Assembly: GCA_003556605.1 (NCBI GenBank)
Contig: PWQX01000181.1
Coordinates: 1 to 40,960 of the forward strand
Source: Spirochaetaceae bacterium
Lineage (GTDB): Bacteria > Spirochaetota > Spirochaetia > DSM-27196 > SLAA01
Direction: 5' to 3'
DNA: 40,960 bases
Below, in pieces: positions 24,269-32,714 of this stretch. The notes beneath the pieces were generated by a model. That model saw only the letters and a list, made by a program, of their open reading frames with translations, was not told the DNA's origin and made no database searches. The first letter of the stretch is position 1. The number at the start of each line of letters is the position of its first letter. The position numbers and the translations under genes are program-made.

Positions 24269-25252
24269 TCACCCCGGCTCAAATCGCGGAACGCTCAACG
24301 CCGGCAGCGCCGCTTCGATTGCCTCACGGCTCGTCTCAAAACACGGGGGCAGCACCAAACGCTCACCTAGCTTGTCGGGCGACTCGTCTACGGCAAAGCC
24401 GGGTCCGTCGGTCGCAATCTCGTTCAGTGCGCCGCCAGGCTCCCGCACGTACACCGACTTGAACCAAAACCGATCTATAGTCGGTGTTGGGCTTCCACCG
24501 GCGGAACGCACCGCCTGTGATAGATGAGCCTGCTCGTGCTCATCCGCTGCGCGCCACGCCACGTGGTGTATCGCCCCGACCCCCAAGGCACCGCGCGCTA
24601 CTTCAGGACTAACGCACAGATCGATACGTTGACCGGCCTTACCTTCGCCAACGACGTATCGGCGCAATTCACATTCGCCTGAGCCGGCGGACTGCACCTC
24701 ATTAGGGTCCGGCTGAAACCCCAAGGCACGCGCGAAGAACTCGGCGCTTGCCTCGTGCTCACGGACCAGCACACGAACTCCGGCTAGCGAGTGAACCTGA
24801 TACTCACGAGGTACCGGACTTGCTTCCCAGGGGGTAGAGCTGAACTCGGCGTAGGTTTCGCTTTCAACCAAAGCGAGCCGCAGTCCGTGCGGGTCTTCGA
24901 CCGGCAGAACCGACTCGCCGAAACGCACCTCAGGCTCTTGACAATTGACGCCTTTGCTCTGCAACCGTTCGTGCCAATACGTCAGCGATCGGGCCGGCAC
25001 CCCAAGATACAGCTCGTCCCACAAGCCCCAGCCCGGGCGGCGCGGAGGCAGTTTCGGCCATGGAAAGAAGGTAAGGCCAGTGCCGGGGTTACCGTCCCGA
25101 TCGGCGTAGAACAGGTGGTAGGTGTCAGGCGCGTCCTGGTTGATTGTACGTTTCACCAAGCGCATCCCGAGCACTCCGACGTAGAAATCTAGATTCTCCT
25201 GCGCGTCGCCTGCGATAGCGGTTACGTGATGTATGCCTCGGACAGTTTGCAT
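24269..25252 (-). CDS. Ring-cleaving dioxygenase-type VOC protein (glyoxalase superfamily)
   Basis: A 327-residue protein with two vicinal-oxygen-chelate domains, of the kind annotated as ring-cleaving dioxygenase or MhqO/LinE-like hydroquinone dioxygenase. The first domain opens with GIHHVTAI and contains GLTFFPWP; the second holds AIHHVAW and ALNEIATDGPGF, giving the expected His, His and Glu metal ligands. MhqO-type proteins help clear hydroquinones and quinone stress; the substrate here is unknown. The start is ATG 25252, with AGGAG six to seven bases upstream. The longer frame to 25363 adds residues not typical of the family. It is convergent with the HAD-AIR gene, 49 nt apart. Confidence 0.9.
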   Translation of the reverse strand: MQTVRGIHHVTAIAGDAQENLDFYVGVLGMRLVKRTINQDAPDTYHLFYADRDGNPGTGLTFFPWPKLPPRRPGWGLWDELYLGVPARSLTYWHERLQSKGVNCQEPEVRFGESVLPVEDPHGLRLALVESETYAEFSSTPWEASPVPREYQVHSLAGVRVLVREHEASAEFFARALGFQPDPNEVQSAGSGECELRRYVVGEGKAGQRIDLCVSPEVARGALGVGAIHHVAWRAADEHEQAHLSQAVRSAGGSPTPTIDRFWFKSVYVREPGGALNEIATDGPGFAVDESPDKLGERLVLPPCFETSREAIEAALPALSVPRFEPG

Positions 25253-25469
25253 GCACTTGCTCCTATTGAGATTGCCGGCGCGTGCGTCACAACCGGCTGC
25301 CAGCTCATTGGTCGCTAAAATGTCCGTGATTTCGACCCCAATCGTCAACACACTCTCGTGCAAGCGCAGGCGTTAGCGCCGATCATCCGCTGCAGATCAT
25401 CAACGGGAAACTCAGATCAACGACTCAACAGGGACATCACCGAGCGTTTCAACGAATTCAACTGCGAGC

Positions 25470-25498
25470 TTGCTTATCCAAGACATCACCAGTATCAT
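25470..25498 (+). promoter_or_regulatory. Promoter upstream of the 243-residue membrane protein gene
   Basis: TTGCTT at 25470-25475 and TATCAT at 25493-25498 are exactly 17 nt apart, giving a start near 25505 and a leader of about 57 nt ending in a very strong ribosome site. The rest of the 309-nt gap 25253-25561 shows no gene; it must also hold the promoter of the divergent VOC gene, which I cannot place. Confidence 0.5.
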
Positions 25499-25561
25499 AA
25501 GGTGTGGCGAATTTTAGCAAGTAGTGGACCCGGCACCAACACTGCCGGAAGGAGGGACCAA

Positions 25562-26293
25562 ATGATTAGCCGCGCTATGTTTCGCGATGCAACTACGATC
25601 GCGCGAGAAAACGTCATAATTTTAGTTCCCACCATTGCCGCGTCGGTTGTCTTCGGAGTGCTCTCGCTCGTCGCCCGCCCCGCCCCTGCTCCGGGAACGA
25701 TGCTGCCCGGTTACGCAACGGGGCCCGGAGCGATGATCGCGCGAGGGCTGGGTGCCGCAACAGTGCTATTTTTGGTCGGTGTAGTTATTGCGCTCCTGGC
25801 TCACGGGATGACCCTTGCGATGGCTAAGCAGAGCATCGCTGGACAAAAGCCGACGCTCGCCAGCGGCTTTCAAGAAGCAAAGGGCCGCATCGTCGCGCTC
25901 GCTGTCGCTGCGGTGATTTCAGGCGTGCTGATCAGCATCGGCATGATGCTGCTGCTGTTGCCCGGGCTTATCTTGAGCTATCTCTTGATGTTCACCTTCG
26001 CGGCGGTGATCGCATCCGGTCTCAGTGCGCCGGCGGCAATCAGAAAGAGTTTTCGTTTGACAACCGCTGAGTTCGGCGACTCCGCGCCGTTGTTCTTGAT
26101 CATCATTGCACTCGGCGTTTTGTTCGCCGCGGCCTCCTTAGTTTTGAACGTGATACCGGCGTTGGGGCCGCTCCTGAGCATGCTTCTCGGTGGTGTTTAC
26201 ACCGGGTACGCATCAGTGTTGCTGTTACTGACTTATCGCAGGCTCGAAGGCCCTGGACCCCAGACACAGGAGGAACCTCAACCGGAGGGCTGA
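25562..26293 (+). CDS. Polytopic membrane protein, GDPD-membrane-domain-like
   Basis: A 243-residue protein with about six hydrophobic helices. ATG 25562 is chosen because GGAAGGAGGG lies just upstream; the open frame reaches back to 25358 but that part crosses the promoter. A cytoplasmic segment AMAKQSIAGQKPTLASGFQEAKGR is followed by LLPGLILSYLLMFTFAAVIASGLSAPAAIRKSFRL, close to the pattern of the membrane domain found in some glycerophosphodiester phosphodiesterases and YckC/DUF7847-type proteins (weak family call). The C-terminus is proline-rich and polar. Function unknown; it is followed 46 nt later by the AsmA-GT51 gene and may be co-transcribed. Confidence 0.75.
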   Translation: MISRAMFRDATTIARENVIILVPTIAASVVFGVLSLVARPAPAPGTMLPGYATGPGAMIARGLGAATVLFLVGVVIALLAHGMTLAMAKQSIAGQKPTLASGFQEAKGRIVALAVAAVISGVLISIGMMLLLLPGLILSYLLMFTFAAVIASGLSAPAAIRKSFRLTTAEFGDSAPLFLIIIALGVLFAAASLVLNVIPALGPLLSMLLGGVYTGYASVLLLLTYRRLEGPGPQTQEEPQPEG

Positions 26294-26339
26294 CCCCCGG
26301 TCTCTGAGTGCCGGCGAACCCACACGCTGACATCCTGTG

Positions 26340-28979
26340 ATGTATAAACGTAGCGCCGTTTGCGGTACCGCTGCAGCGCTCGCCGTTGCAGCGGGCCTGA
26401 TGCTCGCAGTCCATTTCTGGCTGATTCCTTCCGTCAGCGCGCGCATCGCGCGCGCGCAGCTTGGCCGGCTGACCGAACGGTACGGCGTTTCCGTTGAGTT
26501 TGCCGACGCCGGTTATTCGCGACGCGAGGGACTGGTGTTACACCACGTTAAAGCCCACGAAGACGACGGCCGGCAGATTCTCGGCGCCCGGCGGCTTTCA
26601 ATCCAAACAAACCTACCGGGACTGCTGCTCGGCAAACGCGAGATTCAATCGCTTAGCTTGGAGGAGCCGCTTCTGCGACTACACGGTGACACGCACGCTG
26701 TAGTATTGGCTGCGCGTCGCATCGGCGTTGCCGGACGCCTTGAACTCAACGCGGTTCAGCTGCGCGTCGGCCTTGTCCTTGCCGGGCGCGGCGACCAATT
26801 AACCGAGCTGTTTGAGGCCGAGGAGGCCGCGCTCGTAACGAACGGACTTCCCGACAGCCTGGCGGACCTCGATGAGCTCGATATCAGCCTTCTGCGCCTT
26901 ATCGAACCCACAGCCCACACGCGCATTCGTTCAGGCCGCACTGTCGAATGGGATGCGGCGGCCGCGATCATGCAGGACCTGCTGAGCCGGCTGCATTCTG
27001 CAACTGGAGCGGAAGCCTGCGCCTCCGGCGATCATTGCATTGCTCAGCCCGAGTCGGAGCTCCCGGAGCCGCAGACCTCACGGCAAGACTCCGCACTCCT
27101 TCGTGGTCGCCTGTGGTCGGTTTTCGGCCGATCCGTGTTCCCAAACGAGCTTGTCATCAATGGAGCTGCTATCTCTGTTTCCTATGATACCACATACGGG
27201 CTCGATCCCGCTGCGCCGCCGGCTGATACGCTCGCGTTTACCGAGCTCAATCTGAACTGGCAGCTGGACCGGCGCCGCGACCTGGTGCAACTCAACAGCA
27301 GCGGGCGCATCACCGCAGACGGCAAGGACGCCGGCCGGTGGGTCATCGATCAGGCACTGTGGTATCGAGAACCCATGGTGAGCGGCCGCGCAGAGCTTAA
27401 ACGGCTCAGCCTCCCGGCGCTGACACAACTGGCCGGAGTTCACATAGTCGACACGCCACCGAACGGAACACTCGATGCCGAGCTCACGATGCATCGCAAC
27501 TCTCGTGAGGGTCACACGGAGCTGAACGGAGCTTTCAGATTGCGCGACGCCTCTATACTGCTGCCACACACGGCGCTGGAGGCGGTTGAGATCCCGGATT
27601 TCTCCTACCGCTTTCAGGGTAGGCTTGACCCGCGCGCACCGCTGCCGGCCCCACGCCTGATACACCCCCTGAAGAAAGCCGACGATGAGCCCCGCACCAC
27701 CGAGCTCAGTACGGTTGCCGCTCCACAACGGCGCGGCAGTTTCGTCATTGAGGAAGGCCGCCTACAGCTTGGGTCTGTTAAGGCCGAGGTTCGTGCCGCC
27801 GTACACGGATTGCGCGGATTGTGCACCTTACCGAAACGTCTTGATTTGCAGGTTGCGCTTCCGCGAACTGCTACCCAGAGTATTTTAGATAGCATTCCGC
27901 AGGCGATAACCGGAGAGCTCGCCGAGGTGAAGCTGGAAGGCACTTTCGGCTGGGACTTTGATCTTGAGCTGCCGCTTGACAGGGCCGCGGCCATGCGTTG
28001 GGTCGCCCGACCCGATCTGAGAGACTTTTCCGTCAGGGCTATTCCGGAAAGCATAGACGTCTTCAAGCTGAACCGGGCGTTCACGCACACCATCGTCGAC
28101 GAGTCTGTCGACTACCAACGCACGGTCGCCATTCCGCCGCCGCGAGCGGTACCGGATCGCTGGTTACGCGACAACGGCGGACTTACCGAAGCACAGATTG
28201 CCTCCAAGCGACTGCGTCGCGTGCTATACAACCCCACCGACCTCGATACGCGCTTGCCTAACAGGCCTTTTCTGCTTGCTCATCGTGAGCACGATGCTTC
28301 ACACGGCACAGCCCGTGACGCCCGTTACGTTTACCTCGCTGAGATGTCCGATTGGGTCCCGCGCGCAATTATGACCGGTGAAGACAATTACTTCTTCCGG
28401 CATAAGGGCATAAACTGGCCGGCGATTAAATATGCGGTGCAGTTCAACCTGGAAGCTGGAGAATATCAGCTCGGTGCGAGCACCATCTCTATGCAGTTAG
28501 TGAAGAACCTGTTTCTCAGCCACGATCGCGTACTGGCTCGCAAACTACAGGAGCTGTTCTTGGTTTACCTGATGGAACAAGTAGCCCACGTACCCAAAGA
28601 ACGCATTCTCGAGGTGTACCTCAACGTCATCGAGTTCGGTCCGGGCGTTTTCGGAATTCACGATGCGGCGCAGTATTACTTCAACAAGAGCCCGAGCGAG
28701 CTCGAGGTGCTGGAGGCGGTTTGGTTGGCCGCAATAGCACCGAGCCCCAAACACTATCACGCATTGTTTACGGACAGCGACGGTTCCTCCGTCTGGACCT
28801 CCCGGATGGATCATCATCTGGACCGGCTGAAAACGCGCAACCGCATTACTCCCGAGCGCTACGAGGCGGCGCGTGAGCAAGCGCTACGGTTCGATCCTCG
28901 TACCCGCTTTGAGACCACTGACCTCCGCCCCGTGCTCGATCAGCGGGCCTCCCCCTTGTCACCGCGGTTCACTCCTTAG
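26340..28979 (+). CDS. AsmA-like / GT51 peptidoglycan glycosyltransferase fusion
   Basis: Numbered from ATG 26340 (879 residues; GTG 26337 is equally possible; no clear ribosome site). A single N-terminal anchor (about residues 8-30) is followed by roughly 600 residues rich in beta strands that read like an AsmA/DUF3971-type periplasmic domain (for example VSVEFADAGYSRREGLVLHHV and the LSIQTNLPGLLLGKREIQSLSLEEPLLRL run). Residues about 660-830 are a GT51 transglycosylase: GEDNYFFRHKGINW with catalytic Glu681, GASTISMQLVKNLFL and EVYLNVIEFGPGVFGI. No transpeptidase domain follows, as in MtgA. It should polymerise lipid II; the AsmA-like part is unusual for this family and could bind lipid or guide the enzyme (inference). 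Confidence 0.85.
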   Translation: MYKRSAVCGTAAALAVAAGLMLAVHFWLIPSVSARIARAQLGRLTERYGVSVEFADAGYSRREGLVLHHVKAHEDDGRQILGARRLSIQTNLPGLLLGKREIQSLSLEEPLLRLHGDTHAVVLAARRIGVAGRLELNAVQLRVGLVLAGRGDQLTELFEAEEAALVTNGLPDSLADLDELDISLLRLIEPTAHTRIRSGRTVEWDAAAAIMQDLLSRLHSATGAEACASGDHCIAQPESELPEPQTSRQDSALLRGRLWSVFGRSVFPNELVINGAAISVSYDTTYGLDPAAPPADTLAFTELNLNWQLDRRRDLVQLNSSGRITADGKDAGRWVIDQALWYREPMVSGRAELKRLSLPALTQLAGVHIVDTPPNGTLDAELTMHRNSREGHTELNGAFRLRDASILLPHTALEAVEIPDFSYRFQGRLDPRAPLPAPRLIHPLKKADDEPRTTELSTVAAPQRRGSFVIEEGRLQLGSVKAEVRAAVHGLRGLCTLPKRLDLQVALPRTATQSILDSIPQAITGELAEVKLEGTFGWDFDLELPLDRAAAMRWVARPDLRDFSVRAIPESIDVFKLNRAFTHTIVDESVDYQRTVAIPPPRAVPDRWLRDNGGLTEAQIASKRLRRVLYNPTDLDTRLPNRPFLLAHREHDASHGTARDARYVYLAEMSDWVPRAIMTGEDNYFFRHKGINWPAIKYAVQFNLEAGEYQLGASTISMQLVKNLFLSHDRVLARKLQELFLVYLMEQVAHVPKERILEVYLNVIEFGPGVFGIHDAAQYYFNKSPSELEVLEAVWLAAIAPSPKHYHALFTDSDGSSVWTSRMDHHLDRLKTRNRITPERYEAAREQALRFDPRTRFETTDLRPVLDQRASPLSPRFTP

Positions 28980-28991
28980 CTCACCGGATAC

Positions 28992-29021
28992 TGGACACTC
29001 GCCGGCATCCGGCGATATGCT
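28992..29021 (+). promoter_or_regulatory. Promoter with a palindrome filling the spacer, 5' of the coiled-coil gene
   Basis: TGGACA (28992-28997) and TATGCT (29016-29021) are 18 nt apart. Between them TCGCCGG-CAT-CCGGCGA (28999-29015) is a perfect 7-bp dyad with a 3-nt centre that occupies the spacer almost exactly. It may be an operator, or the terminator hairpin of the GT51 gene that ends at 28979, or both. Confidence 0.4.
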
Positions 29022-29045
29022 TGGGCTCACGGGAGGATTACGCAC

Positions 29046-29339
29046 ATGGGTACACAGCGTGATGAGTATGTTGCCAAGTTGAAAACCAAGCTTGATGAAT
29101 GGAACAGCGAGATCGGCGCACTTGAAGCCAAAGCGGAACAGGTTAGGTCTGACGTGCGAGAACAGTACCGGAAGCAGATCGAAGAAGCCAAGAATCGCCG
29201 TGACGAGCTCCAGGATAGGCTAGCGGAGCTCAAGCAATCCGGAGACGCCGCGTGGGACGATCTCAAGTCGGGTATGGACCTCGCCTGGGACGCACTGACC
29301 AGCGCGGTAAAATCGGCAAAGTCCGAGTTCGAAAAGTAA
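29046..29339 (+). CDS. Small coiled-coil protein of unknown function
   Basis: A 97-residue, highly charged protein predicted to be one long helix or a pair of helices. Heptad-like spacing is visible through KLDEWNSEIGALEAKAEQV and RRDELQDRLAELKQSG, and the end WDDLKSGMDLAWDALTSAVK has regularly spaced Trp and Leu that would make an amphipathic face. GGGAGGA eight bases upstream of ATG 29046 supports the start. There are no cysteines, no signal peptide and no membrane segment, so it is probably cytoplasmic. I do not recognise a specific family; such proteins are often stress-related or bind membranes or DNA peripherally. It has its own promoter. Confidence 0.8.
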   Translation: MGTQRDEYVAKLKTKLDEWNSEIGALEAKAEQVRSDVREQYRKQIEEAKNRRDELQDRLAELKQSGDAAWDDLKSGMDLAWDALTSAVKSAKSEFEK

Positions 29340-29390
29340 CATCCCTTCTTTTCGGTACTCACGCGGCCGGCCACCTCCAGACTAGCGCAG

Positions 29391-30407
29391 TCAGTCGAGA
29401 TAGCGAGCTTTGTTCTCAAGGTGCTCAGCGAAGGTTCGTGCGAATACCGTCTCGCCGGTCGGCTTGTTGAGGAAGAAGAGATACGGGTTGTCGTCGGGGC
29501 TAGCCGCAGCGCGGATAGCTTTCATCCCGGGGTTTCCAATAGGGCCCGGTGGGAGACCGGCATAGCGGTAGGTGTTGTAGGGATCATCGACGGCGATATC
29601 AGCAAAGGTCGGCTGAAGCATTCTCGTACCAAGTACGTAATTCACGGTAGCGTCAGATTCGAGCCGCATGCCGCGATCCAGCCGTTTGCTGAACACGCCG
29701 GCGACCTTGGGCATGTCTTCGGTCGGCGACTCCGCTTCCACAATGGAAGCAAGCGTGACGATCTCGCGCAGCGATAGCTCCTGCTGTGCAATCGCAGTCC
29801 GGGTTTTTTCGTCGAGACGGCGAGCAAACGTCCTCAGCTTGCGGCGCACCACCGTTTCAGGCGACATATCGGGAAACAGACGGTAGGTCTCCGGAAATAG
29901 AAACCCTTCAAGTGTGATGTCGTCGTCGAGCTCGTCGAGAAGCGGATCAATACCGCGGTAAGCATCCCGCATAAATGCCGCGTCCAGGAATCCCTCACGG
30001 TCGACAATCCCCGCGCGCGCGAGCCGAGCTGCAATCAGCTCACGCTGCCACCCCTCCGGTATCGTAACCCTGACTGAGTCATCGATAACATTACCCGCTA
30101 CCATATCGTGAATGATATCCACCGGGCGCATGCCCGGAACGATCTGATACCGGCCGGACTGTATCGCTGCCGCGTCCCCGGTAACACGCGTATACAGCCT
30201 GAGAATCACGGCGCTCGGCACGAGATCGCGTGTTTCGAGCTCAGCCGCTACCGTCGCCATGCTTGCGCCCGACTCGACCGTGATCTCCACGGGCTCGCCC
30301 CGATACGGCTGGTACAAACTGTGCCGCCCCCCAAAAAAGACGGCGGCCATGACGGTAACAATTACAACCGCCGTTACCGCGATCAATCCGACTCCCTTGC
30401 GCGTCAC
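29391..30407 (-). CDS. mltG: Endolytic peptidoglycan transglycosylase MltG
   Basis: A YceG/MltG enzyme that cleaves nascent glycan strands at the outer face of the inner membrane and is thought to end glycan polymerisation. With GTG 30407 (GGAG eight bases upstream) it has 338 residues; the GTG at 30455, overlapping the upstream stop codon as GTGA, is the alternative and adds 16 residues. A membrane helix spans about residues 5-25, a LysM-like subdomain follows, and the catalytic region reads ASIVEAESPTEDMPKVAGVF, with the Glu after the Val as active-site acid. DPYNTYRYAGLPPGPIGNPG is the family signature. It is last in a four-gene operon. Confidence 0.94.
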   Translation of the reverse strand: MTRKGVGLIAVTAVVIVTVMAAVFFGGRHSLYQPYRGEPVEITVESGASMATVAAELETRDLVPSAVILRLYTRVTGDAAAIQSGRYQIVPGMRPVDIIHDMVAGNVIDDSVRVTIPEGWQRELIAARLARAGIVDREGFLDAAFMRDAYRGIDPLLDELDDDITLEGFLFPETYRLFPDMSPETVVRRKLRTFARRLDEKTRTAIAQQELSLREIVTLASIVEAESPTEDMPKVAGVFSKRLDRGMRLESDATVNYVLGTRMLQPTFADIAVDDPYNTYRYAGLPPGPIGNPGMKAIRAAASPDDNPYLFFLNKPTGETVFARTFAEHLENKARYLD

Positions 30408-30451
30408 CTTCTTTACTCCATCAACTCGTTCGACCGATTGCGGGCCCGCAG

Positions 30452-30880
30452 TCACGACATACCGAACCCGAGCGCGTACACCGTAGCAACCGTCCCGCCC
30501 AGCAATACGCCGACAATAATCTCGGGCAATGTGTGACCTGACAGCTCGGAGACCTCAGGATCCCCGCGCTCTCGTAACAGCCTATTCAGCATCTTCGCTT
30601 GCCGTTGGACCGCACCCCGTAGCCGATATGCGTCGTAGATTACGATCAGACTGAACACCGCCGCAACGGCGAAAACATCCGAGTCCAGCCCGCGTCTGAA
30701 CGCGATGCCTACCAACAGCGCTGTTGCGAAAGCCGAGTGCGCGCTCGGGAAACCCCCGGCGTTTATGAAATAGTGCAGTTGTGGACGGCCCGCCCGAACC
30801 GAGTGCACGATCACTTTCAAGGTCTGTCCCAGAACTTGGGCCCCGACAGCGACCAGCAGCGTATCGGATATTCCGGTCAT
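30452..30880 (-). CDS. DUF212 (YuiD-like) divergent PAP2 membrane protein
   Basis: A 142-residue integral membrane protein of the DUF212 family, related to acid phosphatases and vanadium haloperoxidases. GGFPSAHSAFATAL keeps the PSxH motif and SGHTLPEIIVGVLLG keeps the SGHxxxE motif, the two histidine sites of the PAP2 fold, with YDAYRLRGAVQRQA between them. Such proteins are presumed membrane phosphatases, possibly acting on lipid pyrophosphates, but direct evidence is lacking. It is third in the operon, 26 nt after the Crp-like gene and overlapping the possible start of mltG, which fits an envelope role. Confidence 0.93.
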   Translation of the reverse strand: MTGISDTLLVAVGAQVLGQTLKVIVHSVRAGRPQLHYFINAGGFPSAHSAFATALLVGIAFRRGLDSDVFAVAAVFSLIVIYDAYRLRGAVQRQAKMLNRLLRERGDPEVSELSGHTLPEIIVGVLLGGTVATVYALGFGMS

Positions 30881-30906
30881 AGGGTTCCGTGCCGAGCAAA
30901 CTGAGC

Positions 30907-31557
30907 TCAGCTTTCGTCTCGCTTCTTCCGCCGCGAATTGACGAAGCGCGCAAACTCGTTGATGTTCTTCACCACAATTCTATCGGTGTAGATCTCGAGT
31001 CGTCGCTGCGTTTGAAACTGATTCAGCACATCGCGGCTGACCTCGGGTGATATCCCCGCCCAGTGTCCAATGTCGCCAGGCGTGGTATAGAACACGCGCT
31101 CGGATCCTTCAGGTTTCGATCCTGCCTGCGACTCGTCCAACATTAAGAACACGTCGGCAACCTTAGCATGGTTGTCTTCAAGGGTAAGTATCATGAACCG
31201 CCGCCGTTGATCGTAAATTCGCTTCGTGAACAGCTTCAACAGCTTCAGCGCAATTTGCGGGTTGCCGCGCATCAAAACCTCAAAGTTCGCCCGGTTGAAC
31301 TCAAGCGCTTTAACCGGGTCCAAACAGATGGCGTTAGCTGAGCGCGGCGCTTCTTCCAATATCGCCATCTCACCAAAAATCTCGCCCGGATGAAGAATAT
31401 CGATCGTCTTCTCGATATCCCCCATAATCTTGGATATCTGCACCCGACCGTCCTGAATCAGGTAAAACGCGTCACCCGGTTCGTACTCACAAAAAATGAT
31501 GTTACCTTTATCGAAATGAACCGCAAATCGTTCAAATGCATCGAGGTTGAGCTCCAT
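30907..31557 (-). CDS. Crp/Fnr-type cyclic-nucleotide-binding regulator
   Basis: A 216-residue protein with a cNMP-binding domain (about residues 1-120) and a C-terminal winged helix (about 150-210). The phosphate-binding cassette GEIFGEMAILEEAPRSANA keeps the Glu and Arg that contact the cyclic nucleotide in CRP, so ligand binding is likely. The recognition region reads TPGDIGHWAGISPEVSRDVLNQF, and NINEFARFVNSRRKKRDE is a basic tail. It starts one base after the stop codon of the cNMP-TPR gene, so the two are translationally coupled. It may sense a nucleotide signal and control envelope genes, including its own operon (inference). Confidence 0.9.
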   Translation of the reverse strand: MELNLDAFERFAVHFDKGNIIFCEYEPGDAFYLIQDGRVQISKIMGDIEKTIDILHPGEIFGEMAILEEAPRSANAICLDPVKALEFNRANFEVLMRGNPQIALKLLKLFTKRIYDQRRRFMILTLEDNHAKVADVFLMLDESQAGSKPEGSERVFYTTPGDIGHWAGISPEVSRDVLNQFQTQRRLEIYTDRIVVKNINEFARFVNSRRKKRDES

Positions 31558-31558
31558 C

Positions 31559-32599
31559 TCAGGCTCCCTCCAAGTTGCGCAGCGCGTTGTTGACTTTGCG
31601 CTTCAACGCTTCGGAGACACCGGGACGCGACAAGATCTTCTTGTAAAACCCGCCGGCGCGGTTCGTGTCCCCACTGTGCTCGTAACTTTGTCCCAAGTAA
31701 TAGAGCGCATCGTCTAAGTCAGGCATCTTAGGATACCGCTGCACAAGGGCCGTATAGTGCCGGATGCAAGAATCGTAATGACCGAGGTTGAACAAACAGC
31801 GTCCGATCTCGAACATCGACTTCACCACGTATTCGCGATCCTCGGAAGTGTCAACGATCGCCTTGAACTGCTTCATCGCGCCCGTGTAGTTACCTTGGCT
31901 GAAACTGGAGACCGCCGTATAGTATTGTTTTGCCACCGGATCCAACTCACCTGTCTTCGCCGAACCTGTCCCGCGCCCACCGGCCGATTCACGCCCGGTC
32001 TCGGAGCTCGCGCTCGCCCCGCTTTCCGCACCCCGCAAGCCGGGGCCACGGCCCACACCATACTGAGACACATACTGCTCTGCCTGCTGAGCGTGCTTGT
32101 TCGCAAGCTGGTGATACGCACCCGAGGGGTAATAGGTGAGGTACTTCTGGAAGGCATACAGCGCTTTCTCGTACTCCTTCTTTTTCATGTAGTACTCGCC
32201 GATGCGAAACAAACCCAGTTCGGGATCTGCCTGCTCGCCTTCGGCCAGAAGCCCGCGAACCTTTGTGTGTAAGCGCCGCAACTGGTTGGAAAACACGTTC
32301 AGCATCTTCATCACGATGCGCGAGTTCGAGAGCGCGAGCTGCTCGAATTCAGGCACGGAAAACACCACCACGTGCGAATCTGCGAGCGCTACCGCGTTCT
32401 CCTCACGCGGGTACTTCCCGAGAGCCGACTTGACGCCGAAAAACTCGCCGGTTTGGATGAAATCACGCACCTGCTCGCCGGTCTCAATATCGTTTGAGTT
32501 GAGGCTAACCCGTCCTCCTTTCAGAATAAAGATACGGTCGCTCACATCCCCTTGGAAGTAAATCACCGAGTTAGCTTTGTATGTCATGGCTTTCGGCAC
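31559..32599 (-). CDS. Cyclic-nucleotide-binding domain protein with TPR-like repeats
   Basis: A 346-residue protein. Residues 1-115 form a cNMP-binding domain starting NSVIYFQGDVSDRIFILKGG; its cassette GEFFGVKSALGKYPREENA keeps the Arg region but lacks the Glu seen in CRP, so ligand binding is doubtful. Residues about 125-175 and 215-345 carry TPR-like helices (YYMKKKEYEKALYAFQKYL, YYTAVSSFSQGNYTGAMKQF, DALYYLGQSYEHSGDTNRAG), separated by a Gly/Ser-rich linker. It has no DNA-binding domain and probably works as a protein-binding partner. GTG 32599 has CAGGAG seven bases upstream. First gene of the operon; comparable proteins are, to my knowledge, found in spirochaetes. Confidence 0.88.
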   Translation of the reverse strand: MPKAMTYKANSVIYFQGDVSDRIFILKGGRVSLNSNDIETGEQVRDFIQTGEFFGVKSALGKYPREENAVALADSHVVVFSVPEFEQLALSNSRIVMKMLNVFSNQLRRLHTKVRGLLAEGEQADPELGLFRIGEYYMKKKEYEKALYAFQKYLTYYPSGAYHQLANKHAQQAEQYVSQYGVGRGPGLRGAESGASASSETGRESAGGRGTGSAKTGELDPVAKQYYTAVSSFSQGNYTGAMKQFKAIVDTSEDREYVVKSMFEIGRCLFNLGHYDSCIRHYTALVQRYPKMPDLDDALYYLGQSYEHSGDTNRAGGFYKKILSRPGVSEALKRKVNNALRNLEGA

Positions 32600-32619
32600 G
32601 TCCCGACTCCTGAGTTAGA

Positions 32620-32648
32620 ACTCTAAACGCTTAAGCAGGTAAAATCAA
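32620..32648 (-). promoter_or_regulatory. Promoter of the cNMP-TPR / crp / DUF212 / mltG operon
   Basis: On the minus strand TTGATT (32648-32643) and TAGAGT (32625-32620) are 17 nt apart, with a start near 32613 and a 13-nt leader holding CAGGAG. It lies in the 115-nt divergent gap shared with the PHP gene. Confidence 0.5.
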
Positions 32649-32700
32649 GGTTATGCACTTTGGCTAGTATCGGCACTTGACCCATGAAACAAAAATAGCG

Positions 32701-32712
32701 GATTCTAGAATC
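32701..32712. promoter_or_regulatory. Perfect 12-bp palindrome next to the PHP gene start
   Basis: GATTCTAGAATC is a perfect palindrome that ends two bases before the ATG at 32715. It contains TAGAAT, but that hexamer is too close to serve as a -10 box for this start. It could be a repressor site over the start of the PHP gene; no ribosome site is visible there. Confidence 0.3.
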
Positions 32713-32714
32713 AA

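Noticed and set aside
32701-32712. TAGAAT within the palindrome as the -10 box of the PHP gene
   Set aside because: Transcription would begin after the ATG, and the N-terminal PHP motif fixes that start.
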